Positions 18,561 through 30,657 of a stretch of DNA of 64,000 nucleotides are shown in pieces. Position numbers and translations under genes: made by a program. This DNA is from Macrothele yani. Its lineage: Eukaryota; Arthropoda; Arachnida; Araneae; Macrothelidae. Each line of letters begins with the position of its first letter. Position 1 is the stretch's first letter. The notes beneath the pieces were generated by a model that was given only the letters and a program-made list of their open reading frames with translations, was not told where the DNA came from and made no database searches. The DNA lies in assembly GCA_039090855.1 (NCBI GenBank), contig CM076999.1:117737072-117801071 (forward strand), in the 5' to 3' direction.

Positions 18561-21086
18561 CTATAAATAAAAATAAAAGTTAATTAGAGCTAGATTCACA
18601 CAATGTACTCTATAAAAAAAGGGGGGAATAAAATTGAGGGGAGGTGGTTTAGCAATATCTAGTATTTATCATAAAGTCAGTTTTAATCTCACAAATAGTT
18701 TAAATTAAAAAAAAATAGGTGAATTTCATATAACGGCAAGGAAGATTAGATTTCCAAGGAACCATTTTTTGACAAACAGAAAAATATTAAGAGGACAATA
18801 ATTATATTAACTTTTGGGAACGGTTATTGTATACTGACACTAATAACAGACTGTTAAGTGATTTTAAACTTCAGTTCTATGCTTAAATTAAAAATGTAAC
18901 TGAAAATTTGGGTTGATTTCATTTGTAACACTACGATACGGGGGTGAGGAATCAAATTATCTTAAAAACAGCTGGTTTGTTACATTTAGCAATATTTAAT
19001 AATGATCATAAAGTCAGTTAATGATCATAAAGTCAGTTTAAATCTCACAAATAGTTTAAATTTAAAAAAGTAGGTGAATATTGTCAAATTTCATATAACG
19101 GCAAGGAAAGATTAGATTTCCGAGAAAACCATTTTTTCACAAATAGTAAAATAATGATAATTATATTAACTTTTGGGAACGGTTATTGTATACTGACACT
19201 AATAACAGACTGTTAAGTGATTTTAAACTTCAGTTCTATGCTTAAATTAAAAATGTAACTGAAAATTTGGGTTGATTTCATTTGTAACACTACGATACGG
19301 GGGTGAGGAATCAAATTATCTTAAAAACAGCTGGTTTGTTACATTTAGCAATATTTAATAATGATCATAAAGTCAGTTAATGATCATAAAGTCAGTTTAA
19401 ATCTCACAAATAGTTTAAATTTAAAAAAGTAGGTGAATATTGTCAAATTTCATATAACGGCAAGGAAAGATTAGATTTCCGAGAAAACCATTTTTTCACA
19501 AATAGTAAAATAATGATACTTATACTGACTTTTGGGAACGGTTATTGTATACTGACACTAATAACAGACTGTTAAGTGATTTTAAACTTCAATTCTATGC
19601 TTAAATTAAAAATGTAACTGAAAATTTGGGTTGATTTCATTTGTAACACTACGATACGGGGGTGAGGAATCAAATTATCTTAAAAACAGCTGGTTTGTTA
19701 CATTTAGCAATATTTAATAATGATCATAAAGTCAGTTTTAGTCTCACAAATAGTTTAAATTTAAAAAAAATAGGTGAATATTGTCAAATTTCATATAACG
19801 GCAAGGAAAGATTCCGAGAAAACCATTTTTTCACAAAACAAAACAAAAAATAATGATACTGACTTTTGGGAACGGTTATTGTATACTAATAACAGACTGT
19901 TAAGTGATTTTAAACTTCAATTCTATGCTTAAATTAAAAATGTAACTGAAAATTTGGGTTGATTTCATTTGTAACACTACGATACGGGGGTGAGGAATCA
20001 AATTATCTTAAAAACAGCTGGTTTGTTACATTTAGCAATATTTAATAATGATCATAAAGTCAGTTTTAGTCTCACAAATAGTTTAAATTTAAAAAAATAG
20101 GTGAATATTGTCAAATTTCATATAACGGCAAGGAAAGATTCCGAGAAAACCATTTTTTCACAAAACAAAACAAAAAATAATGATACTGACTTTTGGAAAC
20201 AGTTATTGTATACTAATAACAGACTGTTAAGTGATTTAAAACTTCAGTTCTATGCTTAAATTAAAAATGTAACTGAAAATTTGGGTTGATTTCATTTGTA
20301 AAAGATCACACATTAGGATAGGGGAATTATCTTAAAACAGCTGGTTTGTTACATTTAGCAATCTTGATCATAAAGTCAGTTTTAATCTCACAAATAGTTT
20401 AAATAAAAAAAAAATATAGGTGAATATTGTCAAATTTCATATAACGGCAAGGAAGATTCCGAGAAAACCATTTTGATAACTTAAGTTAAAAATGTAACTG
20501 AAAATTTGGGTTGATATGAGCAGTTGTATTTTGATATGAGCAGTTGTATTAAAGTTTTCTCATCTCAATATTCAGTTTAAGTTATCTCATGCCAACACAC
20601 AATACTTTTTGACCTTATAGCCCCCTCTCCTTCACAGATGCCCAAACAATATAATGAAGACTATTAAGTGATTTTTAAACACTATATTCTGTGTTTAAAT
20701 TAAACAAAAATAGTTCAAAATTGATTGATTTCACTTGTAATCATATTTTTTAAAAACACACGGAGGCTTTAGAAGCTGAATTGCCCCCTTTTCTTCTTTA
20801 ATCTCATAAAAACGTTTTAAAGTTAAATAGAGTAAAGAAATTACGATTTGCAGAGGGAATAACATTTAGCCTGAATAGAATCTGACAAAGTGAATACAGA
20901 GGGAATAATATATTATTGTTAAAAGCATTTTTTGAGAATTAACAAAAGCGGATAACAGTTGTAGAAATGAATACTGGCCGGAAAAAAATTCGTTATCTTA
21001 ATGCAATTTTTTTTTTTAAAAAAAGGATAAGATTCTCAATAATAAAGTCTTGTCTCAACGTCTGACTTTATCAAAAAAAAAAATTT

Positions 21087-21238
21087 ACTTACAATTTATT
21101 CTGAAACGATACCTTCAGGAAGATGCGTGCGATGCCGTCAACAAACACTTTTTTTCCGTCCAACTTGATTCCTATCCTTTCTCAAGCGTCAATGTCGCTG
21201 TACTTTATGTTACTTAGAGTCGTGACTCTGCTTTTATA
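21087..21238 (-). promoter_or_regulatory. TATA box and first splice donor for left-arm gene copy
   Basis: Mirror of 22722-22873: TATAAAA at 21232-21238 on the minus strand and GTAAGT at 21087-21092, about 2.5 kb from the acceptor-like TTTATAG next to the start at 18560. Confidence 0.55.
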
Positions 21239-21253
21239 GTCAAGATAATGTTA

Positions 21254-22000
21254 TTCATAAAGGCAATTCCCTTCCTATTCTAATTCTCAGAAACTCCGTA
21301 ATCACGGTCTTGTGTGTCAGCAGTTGCGATGCGAAAAATAAAATGTTATGGTGTAACTAGTTTTCCCCCGATTTGGAAATAAACTAAAGCATTTTGAGAA
21401 CGTTGCATAAAGGCAATTCCCTTCCTATTCTAATTCTCAGAAACTCCGTAATCACGGTCTTGTGTGTCAGCAGTTGCGATGCGAAAAATAAAATGTTATG
21501 GTGTAACTAGTTTTCCCCCGATTTGGAAATAAACTAAAGCATTTTGAGAACGTTGCATAAAGGCAATTCCCTTCCTATTCTAATTCTCAGAAACTCCGTA
21601 ATCACGGTCTTGTGTGTCGGCAGCTGCGATGCGAAAAATAAAATGTTATGGTGTAACTGGTTTTCCCCCGATTTGGAAATAAACTAAAGCATTTTGAGAT
21701 CGTTGCATAAATGAAATTCCCTTCCTATTCTAATTCTCAGAAACTTGAAATAACTCGGTAATCTTGTGTGTCGGCAGCTGCGATGCTAAAAATATTATGG
21801 TGTAACTAGTTTCCCCGAATTTGCAAATAAACTAAAGCATTTTGAGATCGTTGCATAAATGAAATTCCCTTCCTATTCTAATTCTCAGAAACTTGAAATA
21901 ACTCGGTAATCTTGTGTGTCGGCAGCTGCCATGCTAAAAATATTATGGTGTAACTAGTTTCCCCGAATTTGCAAAACAAATAAAATTGTTTTGAGAATGT
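21254..22000. repeat. 130-150 bp tandem repeat filling the palindrome spacer, 5 copies
   Basis: Units begin CATAAAGGCAATTCCCTTCC at about 21,256, 21,407, 21,557, 21,705 and 21,855. The first lies across the inner end of the left arm, so the arm/spacer edge falls inside the array. The right arm has only the ~20 bp AGGAAGGGAATTGCCTTTAT counterpart. Later copies carry deletions. Confidence 0.9.
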
Positions 22001-22683
22001 TTATTATCGCGTAATCGTTCTTTCACGGAAAGACACACAGCAAAAAGAACTTGAATCTTTGACCGTATTCTAAGAATTATGTGTTTTTTCAGTAAAATAT
22101 AAATGTATAAATATGAAAGTTTTCAGCACTAACTACTTCAGTTTTGCCTGATATCTCTTACGGAATATTGCGTGTGGAGATCAACAATTTGCCAAGTTAT
22201 CGTAAGTAAAACTTTTTCTATCTTATTCTGCTTTTTCAAACGTCCCTTAAATTTGTCCTTAAAGAGAAAAGGAAATATTAAGTTTGATTCAATAATTTTC
22301 TACCTTTAAGTTGTTAATTCTTTTATTTGAAACTTTAAAAATACTCGCTTCTTTCTAAAATTAACGATTTGCACGCTAAACTTCCAGCATACGATATTTC
22401 TTCTCCCCAACGGAAGGATGTTATTTAAATCGTCAAACATGAAGTTTTTTTAAACTTAGGACGACAGATTTTTGTATCTAAAGTAAACGAGAAGCGCTTT
22501 TTCCTTACGCTTTCGAACCATAGGTTGAAGAAGCGTAATTTGAAGAAGCGTATATGCTCCAGCTTTGTCCGTCCGCACGTAAAATGGTTCCATTTCGATA
22601 AAATTCTAGTAGGTGATAGGGAACCACCTAGGGACAAACCCCTATTGAAAATAGGCGCAGCAGGGGGGTAAGGACATAAAAGC
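22001..22683. other. Unique part of the palindrome spacer
   Basis: About 680 bp with no mirror copy. It contains the promoter-like segment at 22106-22207, then AT-rich DNA. A 95-codon minus-strand frame at 22425-22712 shows no recognisable domain and runs into the right arm; I do not call it a gene. Confidence 0.6.
22106..22207 (+). promoter_or_regulatory. Spacer promoter and first-exon donor pointing to the intact gene copy
   Basis: TATAAAT at 22106-22112 is followed by TCAGTT (A at 22140), an exact arthropod initiator at the expected ~34 nt spacing. A GTAAGT donor lies at 22202-22207. No ATG occurs between initiator and donor, so this would be a non-coding first exon spliced to an acceptor such as the one at 25399. 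It lies in unique spacer, so only the plus-strand (right-arm) copy can use it. Confidence 0.55.
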
Positions 22684-22721
22684 AGGAAGGGAATTGCCTT
22701 TATGAATAACATTATCTTGAC

Positions 22722-22873
22722 TATAAAAGCAGAGTCACGACTCTAAGTAACATAAAGTACAGCGACATTGACGCTTGAGAAAGGATAGGAATCAAGTTGG
22801 ACGGAAAAAAAGTGTTTGTTGACGGCATCGCACGCATCTTCCTGAAGGTATCGTTTCAGAATAAATTGTAAGT
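22722..22873 (+). promoter_or_regulatory. Arm promoter and first splice donor for the 210-residue gene
   Basis: TATAAAAGCAGAGTCACGAC begins at 22722, followed by about 110 bp without an ATG and then AATTGTAAGTAAATTT, a good donor (GTAAGT at 22868-22873). A polypyrimidine-like TTTTATTTTTATTTATAG acceptor lies immediately before the ATG at 25400. The predicted intron is about 2.5 kb and made of the ~350 bp repeats. Splicing is inferred, not shown. Confidence 0.55.
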
Positions 22874-25399
22874 AAATTTTTTTTTTGATAAAGTCAGACG
22901 TTGAGACAAGACTTTATTATTGAGAATCTTATCCTTTTTTTTAAAAAAAAAATTGCATTAAGATAACGAATTTTTTTCCGGCCAGTATTCATTTCTACAA
23001 CTGTTATCCGCTTTTGTTAATTCTCAAAAAATGCTTTTAACAATAATATATTATTCCCTCTGTATTCACTTTGTCAGATTCTATTCAGGCTAAATGTTAT
23101 TCCCTCTGCAAATCGTAATTTCTTTACTCTATTTAACTTTAAAACGTTTTTATGAGATTAAAGAAGAAAAGGGGGGCAATTCAGCTTCTAAAGCCTCCGT
23201 GTGTTTTTAAAAAATATGATTACAAGTGAAATCAATCAATTTTGAACTATTTTTGTTTAATTTAAACACAGAATATAGTGTTTAAAAATCACTTAATAGT
23301 CTTCATTATATTGTTTGGGCATCTGTGAAGGAGAGGGGGCTATAAGGTCAAAAAGTATTGTGTGTTGGCATGAGATAACTTAAACTGAATATTGAGATGA
23401 GAAAACTTTAATACAACTGCTCATATCAAAATACAACTGCTCATATCAACCCAAATTTTCAGTTACATTTTTAACTTAAGTTATCAAAATGGTTTTCTCG
23501 GAATCTTCCTTGCCGTTATATGAAATTTGACAATATTCACCTATATTTTTTTTTTATTTAAACTATTTGTGAGATTAAAACTGACTTTATGATCAAGATT
23601 GCTAAATGTAACAAACCAGCTGTTTTAAGATAATTCCCCTATCCTAATGTGTGATCTTTTACAAATGAAATCAACCCAAATTTTCAGTTACATTTTTAAT
23701 TTAAGCATAGAACTGAAGTTTTAAATCACTTAACAGTCTGTTATTAGTATACAATAACTGTTTCCAAAAGTCAGTATCATTATTTTTTGTTTTGTTTTGT
23801 GAAAAAATGGTTTTCTCGGAATCTTTCCTTGCCGTTATATGAAATTTGACAATATTCACCTATTTTTTTTAAATTTAAACTATTTGTGAGACTAAAACTG
23901 ACTTTATGATCATTATTAAATATTGCTAAATGTAACAAACCAGCTGTTTTTAAGATAATTTGATTCCTCACCCCCGTATCGTAGTGTTACAAATGAAATC
24001 AACCCAAATTTTCAGTTACATTTTTAATTTAAGCATAGAATTGAAGTTTAAAATCACTTAACAGTCTGTTATTAGTATACAATAACCGTTCCCAAAAGTC
24101 AGTATCATTATTTTTTGTTTTGTTTTGTGAAAAAATGGTTTTCTCGGAATCTTTCCTTGCCGTTATATGAAATTTGACAATATTCACCTATTTTTTTTAA
24201 ATTTAAACTATTTGTGAGACTAAAACTGACTTTATGATCATTATTAAATATTGCTAAATGTAACAAACCAGCTGTTTTTAAGATAATTTGATTCCTCACC
24301 CCCGTATCGTAGTGTTACAAATGAAATCAACCCAAATTTTCAGTTACATTTTTAATTTAAGCATAGAATTGAAGTTTAAAATCACTTAACAGTCTGTTAT
24401 TAGTGTCAGTATACAATAACCGTTCCCAAAAGTCAGTATAAGTATCATTATTTTACTATTTGTGAAAAAATGGTTTTCTCGGAAATCTAATCTTTCCTTG
24501 CCGTTATATGAAATTTGACAATATTCACCTACTTTTTTAAATTTAAACTATTTGTGAGATTTAAACTGACTTTATGATCATTAACTGACTTTATGATCAT
24601 TATTAAATATTGCTAAATGTAACAAACCAGCTGTTTTTAAGATAATTTGATTCCTCACCCCCGTATCGTAGTGTTACAAATGAAATCAACCCAAATTTTC
24701 AGTTACATTTTTAATTTAAGCATAGAACTGAAGTTTAAAATCACTTAACAGTCTGTTATTAGTGTCAGTATACAATAACCGTTCCCAAAAGTTAATATAA
24801 TTATCATTATTTTACTATTTGTGAAAAAATGGTTTTCTCGGAAATCTAATCTTTCCTTGCCGTTATATGAAATTTGACAATATTCACCTACTTTTTAAAT
24901 TTAAACTATTTGTGAGATTTAAACTGACTTTATGATCATTAACTGACTTTATGATCATTATTAAATATTGCTAAATGTAACAAACCAGCTGTTTTTAAGA
25001 TAATTTGATTCCTCACCCCCCGTATCGTAGTGTTACAAATGAAATCAACCCAAATTTTCAGTTACATTTTTAATTTAAGCATAGAACTGAAGTTTAAAAT
25101 CACTTAACAGTCTGTTATTAGTGTCAGTATACAATAACCGTTCCCAAAAGTTAATATAATTATTGTCCTCTTAATATTTTTCTGTTTGTCAAAAAATGGT
25201 TCCTTGGAAATCTAATCTTCCTTGCCGTTATATGAAATTCACCTATTTTTTTTAATTTAAACTATTTGTGAGATTAAAACTGACTTTATGATAAATACTA
25301 GATATTGCTAAACCACCTCCCTCAATTTTATTCCCCCCTTTTTTTTATAGAGTACATTGTGTGAATCTAGCTCTAATTAACTTTTATTTTTATTTATAG

Positions 25400-26032
25400 A
25401 TGTCTGCACCAACTGCTAAACCAACTTCTTACAATGCTGTCATGAAAGATTGTTTTGGCGAAAGTTCTGAATCTTTCAAATCTCTATCTGAGTCTGATTC
25501 TGAGTCTGATTCAGAATCACAGCAACCATCCACACAGCAACCGTCAACACAGCAATCATCCACACAGCAAAAAAGAAAAAAGAACCAGAATTCCCCTTCA
25601 CCCAAAAAACAAACAAACACAACAAGTTTACTAAGTAAAATTTTAAGAGCCAAAACCCCACATATAATACGATTTCAGAGTGACATAATAGGAGACATAT
25701 TTTTAACCTACCACAAACAAAAACACGAGGTAATAATCAAAAGCCTCATATTTCATAATATATCCTACATACTTGATGAAAGACACTTAAACACAGCACC
25801 ATTTTTGAATGAAGATTTTTTTATGATTTCCCTCTTAAAATCTGAATATACTAAATTAGGTAACCCAAAAATGTCATTCCTTGACACCTATAATGACACA
25901 TGGTCTTTTCATAATATTTTTTTTAATGCTTTCAAAACAGACAATCAGACTTATATAAAAAAAATATCCACAACATTGTCCGAAAAGGTAAAGGGGAATT
26001 CTAGTTACTACACAGTTAAAAAATCAAATTAA
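25400..26032 (+). CDS. Hypothetical 210-residue nuclear-like protein (intact palindromic copy)
   Basis: Starts MSAPTAKPTSYNAVMKDCFG directly after a splice-acceptor-like TTTATTTATAG. Residues about 22-42 are a Ser/Asp/Glu run (SESDSESDSES), about 42-57 a Gln/Ser/Thr repeat (QQPST), then a basic stretch (KRKKNQNSPSPKK) that looks like a nuclear localisation signal. The remaining ~130 residues form a non-repetitive, mixed hydrophobic domain (IIRFQSDIIGDIFLTYHKQK; FFMISLLKSEYTKLGNP; NDTWSFHNIFFNAF) with no recognised family. No signal peptide or membrane helix. The left-arm copy is frameshifted. Two upstream promoter/donor pairs (22,106 and 22,722) could feed it through non-coding first exons. 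It is the main gene candidate in the palindrome; function unknown. Confidence 0.72.
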   Translation: MSAPTAKPTSYNAVMKDCFGESSESFKSLSESDSESDSESQQPSTQQPSTQQSSTQQKRKKNQNSPSPKKQTNTTSLLSKILRAKTPHIIRFQSDIIGDIFLTYHKQKHEVIIKSLIFHNISYILDERHLNTAPFLNEDFFMISLLKSEYTKLGNPKMSFLDTYNDTWSFHNIFFNAFKTDNQTYIKKISTTLSEKVKGNSSYYTVKKSN

Positions 26033-26235
26033 TAATTCAATTTACTCCTTTGGCTCACATTTCACTGTAGTTAAATCTTTAAAGGACATGCAGTGAAATG
26101 TATCACAAAATTATTACACTAACATTCATTGTAACAAATTTCCATACACTCCTGTCACCCTCAAAAGATGGATGCTACCCTCAAAAGACGGATGCTACCC
26201 TCAAAAGATGGATCCCGCTACCCTTAAATTAAAAG

Positions 26236-26616
26236 ATGGATGCTACATTCAAAAGATGGATACCCTTAAAAGATGGATGCTACCCTCAAAAGATGGATCC
26301 TGCCACCCTTAAAAGATGGATGGATCTCTTGCCACCCTTAAAAGATGACATTTTTAAAGTTATAGATGAAAAGGACCACTGGCTGCTACCATCAAAGATG
26401 ACCTATTTAAAGATGGATGAAAAAAGGAGGGTCGTAAGTACATTTTTTAAAAGTAATTTTTTGATTAAGTCAGACGTTGAGACAAGACTTTATTTTATTA
26501 TTGAGAATCCCAAAAGTCAGTATCATTATTTTACTATTTTTGAAAATGGTTTTCTCGGAAATATACTCTTTCCTTGCCGATATATGAAATTTGACAATAT
26601 TCACCTATTTTTTTAA
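26236..26616 (+). other. Open frame of 126 codons over a degenerate repeat (right arm), doubtful gene
   Basis: Same as 17346-17726. It begins in GGATGCTACCCTCAAAAGAT repeats downstream of the 210-residue gene. A donor-like GTCGTAAGTAC lies near 26,430, preceded by an acceptor-like AAAGTTATAG near 26,360. A short 3' exon is possible but weakly supported. Confidence 0.3.
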
Positions 26617-27173
26617 ATTTAAACTATTTGTGAGACTAAAACTGACTTTATGATCATTATTAGATATTGATCAATCAAACAAACCATCTGTTTTTAAGAT
26701 AATTTGAATTTTTCCCCCGTATCGTGGCGTTACAAATGAAATCAACCCAAATTTTCAGTTACATTTTTAATTTAAGCATAGAACTGAAGTTTAAAATCAC
26801 TTAACAGTCTGTTATTAGTGTCAGTATAAAATAACCGTTCCCAAAAGTCAGTATAAGTATCTTCCTATTTGTTATCAAAATGGTTTCTCGGAAATCTAAT
26901 CTTCCTTGCCGTTATATGAAATTTGACAATATTCACTTACTTTTTTAAATTTAAACTATTTGTGAGATTTAAACTGACTTTATGATCATTATTAAATATT
27001 GCTAAATGTAACAAACCAGCTGTTTTAAAGATAATTTGAATTTTTTATGATAAAAGTGTTTGTTGTACTGTGATTACGAATGAAATCAACCCAAATTTTT
27101 AACTAAATCATATTCATCATATTTTTAAATTTAAATAAAAAAGTTCAATGGAATGTAGACCTTAGTATGTAGA

Positions 27174-27279
27174 CTTTTATAAATTACATATAATATGAAA
27201 ATGCAAAAGCTTTTCCTACGGCCGCGCTTCGCTTGGCCTCCGGAACGCTTTTGCATTTTCATATTCTAATTTATAAAAG
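27174..27279. repeat. Long hairpin with GC-rich loop, right arm (inner)
   Basis: Mirror of 16681-16787. The loop contains GGCCGCGCTTCGCTTGGCCT and CCGGAACG. Confidence 0.88.
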
Positions 27280-27349
27280 TTTCTATCTAATGGTTTATAT
27301 GTTATGTATAATATTTGTAAAGTTGTAACTTAAAAGATAATAGATGAAA

Positions 27350-29160
27350 GGACGTGTGTGTTGAGATGAGAAAACTTTATTACAGCTGCTCATGTCATTA
27401 TCTGTTGGGGACTATAAAATACAAAAAGTCTTGTGTGTTGAGATGAGAAAACTTTATTACAGCTGCTCATGTCATTATCTGTTGGGGACTATAAATTACA
27501 AAAGTCTTGTGTGTGTTGAGATGAGAAAACTTTAATACAGCTGCTCATGTCATTATCTGTTGGGGACTATAAATTACAAAAGTCTTGTGTGTGTTGAGAT
27601 GAGAAAACTTTAATACAGCTGCTCATGTTATTATCTTTTAAAGGAGGGGGCTTACAAAGTCTTGTGTGTGAGATAACTTGAACTGAATATTTGAGATGAG
27701 AAAACTTTAATACAGCTGCTCATGTTATTATCTTTTAAAGGAGGGGGCTTACAAAGTCTTGTGTGTGAGATAACTTGAACTGAATATTTGAGATGAGAAA
27801 ACTTTAATACAGCTGCTCATGTTATTATCTTTTAAAGGAGGGGGGCTTACAAAGTCTTGTGTGTGAGATAACTTGAACTGAATATTTGAGATGAGAAAAC
27901 TTTAATACAGCTGCTCATGTTATTATCTTTTAAAGGAGGGGGGCTTACAAAGTCTTGTGTGTGAGATAACTTGAACTGAATATTTGAGATGAGAAAACTT
28001 TAATACAGCTGCTCATGTTATTATCTTTTAAAGGAGGGGGCTTACAAAGTCTTGTGTGTGAGATAACTTGAACTGAATATTTGAGATGAGAAAACTTTAA
28101 TACAGCTGCTCATGTTATTATCTTTTAAAGGAGGGGGCTTACAAAGTCTTGTGTGTGAGATAACTTGAACTGAATATTTGAGATGAGAAAACTTTAATAC
28201 AGCTGTTCATGTTATTATCTTTTAAAGGAGGGGGGCTTACAAAGTCTTGTGTGTGAGATAACTTGAACTGAATATTTGAGATGAGAAAACTTTAATACAG
28301 CTGTTCATGTTATTATCTTTTAAAGGAGGGGGCTTACAAAGTCTTGTGTGTGAGATAACTTGAACTAAATATTTGAGATGAGAAAACTTTAATACAGCTG
28401 TTCATATCATTATCTTTTAAAAAGGGAGGCTTATAAAGTATAAAAAGTCTTGTGTGTGTGTGTGTGTGTGTTGGTAACCTAAACTGAATATTGAGATGAG
28501 AAAACTTTATTACAGCTGTTCATATCATTATTTTTAAAAAGGGAGGCTATAAAGTATAAAAAGTCTTGTGTGTGTTGGTAACCTAAACTGAATATTGAGA
28601 TGAGAAAACTTTATTACAGCTGTTCATATCATTATTTTTAAAAAGGAGGCTATAAAGTATAAAAAGTCTTGTGTGTGTTGGTAACCTAAACTGAATATTG
28701 AGATGAGAAAACTTTATTACAGCTGTTCATATCATTATTTTTAAAAAGGGAGGCTATAAAGTATAAAAAGTCTTGTGTGTGTTGGTAACCTAAACTGAAT
28801 ATTGAGATGAGAAAACTTTATTACAGCTGTTCATATCATTATTTTTAAAAAGGGAGGCTATAAAGTATAAAAAGTCTTGTGTATGAGATACTGAATGTTG
28901 AGATGAGAAAACTTTATTACAGCTGTTCATATCATTATCTGTGAAGGAGGAGCTATAAAGTGCAAAAAGTCTTGTGTATGAGATACTGAATGTTGAGATG
29001 AGAAAACTTTATTACAGCTGTTCATTTCATTATCTTTTAAGGAGGAGCTATAAAGTATAAAAAGTCTTGTGTGTGAGATACTGAATGTTGAGATGAGAAA
29101 ACTTTATTACAGCTGCTCATATCATCATCTTTTAAGGAGGAGCTATAAAGTATAAAAAGT
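27350..29160. repeat. 95-115 bp minisatellite, right arm (longer allele)
   Basis: Mirror of 14,985-16,610 with about two extra units of the TTATCTTTTAAAGGAGGGGG sub-type. The 87-codon frame at 29164-29427 continues from the array end and is not convincing as a gene. Confidence 0.92.
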
Positions 29161-29439
29161 CTTGTGTGTGAGATACTGAATGTTGAGATGAGAAAACTTT
29201 ATTACAGCTGCTCATATCTGTTGGAAGAGTACAAAAAGTATCTTGTGAGATTAAAAATAGCTTCATTATTGGAGTGTACAGGCCAAGAAAAAGTGAAAAG
29301 TATCTTGTATTTAGTGTGTGTGTATGTTATAGACATTGGTCTAATTTTCACCTATAATAAGTTTACGCAGATGCCTCGATATTTAATTATATATATTTTT
29401 GTTTCCTCTCCATTTTCAGCTGTTTAACGTGATGAATCC

Positions 29440-29610
29440 TTATCGTCTAGGGACCTTATCGTCTAGGGACCTGAATCGTCTAGGGACCTTATCGTCTAGG
29501 GACCTGAATCGTCTAGGGACCTTATCGTCTAGGGACCTGAATCGTCTAGGGACCTGAATCCTCTAGGGAAGTCACCTGAAGCGTCTAGGGACCTGAATCG
29601 TCTAGGGACT
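29440..29610. repeat. 16-19 bp repeat, right arm
   Basis: Mirror of 14,540-14,705 (CGTCTAGGGACCTGAAT and variants). Confidence 0.9.
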
Positions 29611-29869
29611 GTTTCAGCAATTCATGTGTAGCTCTTTCATACAAAAAGAAAAAAATATGTTATGGATCATTTACTGTTTCAGCAACTGTAGTTTGTAACA
29701 ATTTTTGTAAGATGTGAGGAAAAAAATAATAAATGTTTTTAATATTGTGTCTTTTGTTGAATTAACTTTTAAGGATAACAGAAATTAAGTCAACCTATTT
29801 CTTTCAAGTGTCTTGTGAGATCAAAATAACTTCATCATTGGATTTCTGCTTGAGAAAAAGATTAGGTCT

Positions 29870-30060
29870 TGTAATGATGAAAAAAAAAACAGGTTCTCCT
29901 CTTAAACAACTAGAGAAATGGGGGTGACAATTTGACGGAGTCCTGCCACATTTTGTGAAAGCTCAAAATAATCTCTGCATACACTGTTTATCGTACACTG
30001 CATCATATTGCACTCTCCAAATTTCAACCCCATTGAAATTTTGTGGGACAATCTGCTACG
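29870..30060 (+). mobile_element. Tc1-like transposase fossil, right arm
   Basis: Mirror of 14,090-14,270. SPNFNPIEILWDNLLR is readable near 30,012-30,060. Confidence 0.7.
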
Positions 30061-30312
30061 AGTTCAAATGATTTTTTAAATTAGTGGTTTTCAAAAAAAT
30101 TACAGATGAAATGTGTTAAATACTTGTAAGAGGACCAACACGTAGAAATTGCTATAATGATTTTACTACCATGTCTCTCTTATTAGTGGTTCATGATAAT
30201 CTATACAGTTGGTTGAAATGGATGGGGAATATTATTGAAATGGTATTCAAAAAAAAGATGAGGTACAGAGTACTATTATAGATGAAAGAGCGGGTGAGGG
30301 GAAAACTTCCAT

Positions 30313-30357
30313 ACATGACTTTTATTGATTATGAGAAAGGTCTTTGATTTGGTACCC
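30313..30357 (+). mobile_element. Reverse transcriptase motif fossil, right arm
   Basis: ATGACTTTTATTGATTATGA encodes TFIDYEK; the following bases give the FDLVP continuation after a one-base slip. Mirror of 13,788-13,832. Confidence 0.6.
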
Positions 30358-30466
30358 AAGAAAACAATTAAAAAAAGGGGGGTGAGTAGATTCTATAGAG
30401 GTCATTTTAAGTAGTAGATTGTACTATAATTGGGAGAAGAATCCCAACAAACATTGCAGTCAAGAA

Positions 30467-30657
30467 CATGAAATCAGGGGAAGTATTATAATTCTGCAGT
30501 TCTAATGGGGCAACATGAAATCAGGGGAAGTATTATAATTCTGCAGTTCTAATGGGGCAACATGAAATCAGGGGAAGTATTATAATTCTGCAGTTCTAAT
30601 GGGGCAACATGAAATCAGGGGAAGTATTATAATTCTGCAGTTCTAATGGGGCAACAT
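30467..30657. repeat. 47 bp tandem repeat, 4 copies, right arm
   Basis: Mirror of 13,490-13,682, same copy number. Confidence 0.92.

Larger units (their letters stand above)
16850..20500. repeat. About 330-360 bp tandem repeat family, left arm
   Basis: Seven to eight copies, some with deletions, share ACTGAAAATTTGGGTTGATT, ATCATAAAGTCAGTTTAAAT, TGTCAAATTTCATATAACGG and TGTTAAGTGATTTTAAACTT. Copies lie at about 16,860, 17,205, 18,640, 18,895, 19,255, 19,610, 19,935 and 20,265, and the 210-residue gene sits between them. The 63-residue frames in these copies are shadows. Confidence 0.88.
10574..21276 (+). repeat. Giant palindrome, left arm (about 10.7 kb)
   Basis: The sequence 10574-21276 is the reverse complement of 22684-33569 with only scattered substitutions and small indels. 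Coordinate sums of paired landmarks are 44,143-44,146 in the outer part and 43,960-43,962 in the inner part; the 176-186 bp step arises in the minisatellite at 14,985-16,610. Paired landmarks include hairpins, the 210-residue gene, CRE promoters and transposon fossils. Identity by eye is about 99% outside repeat arrays. Confidence 0.97.
23440..27110. repeat. About 330-360 bp tandem repeat family, right arm
   Basis: Mirror of 16,850-20,500 with the same order of full and deleted copies. The 63-codon frames at 23780-23971 and 24108-24299 are repeat shadows. Confidence 0.88.

Noticed and set aside
19662..24299. Three identical 63-codon frames (19662, 23780, 24108)
   Set aside because: They are copies of the ~350 bp tandem repeat, on strands explained by the palindrome; no start context or domain.
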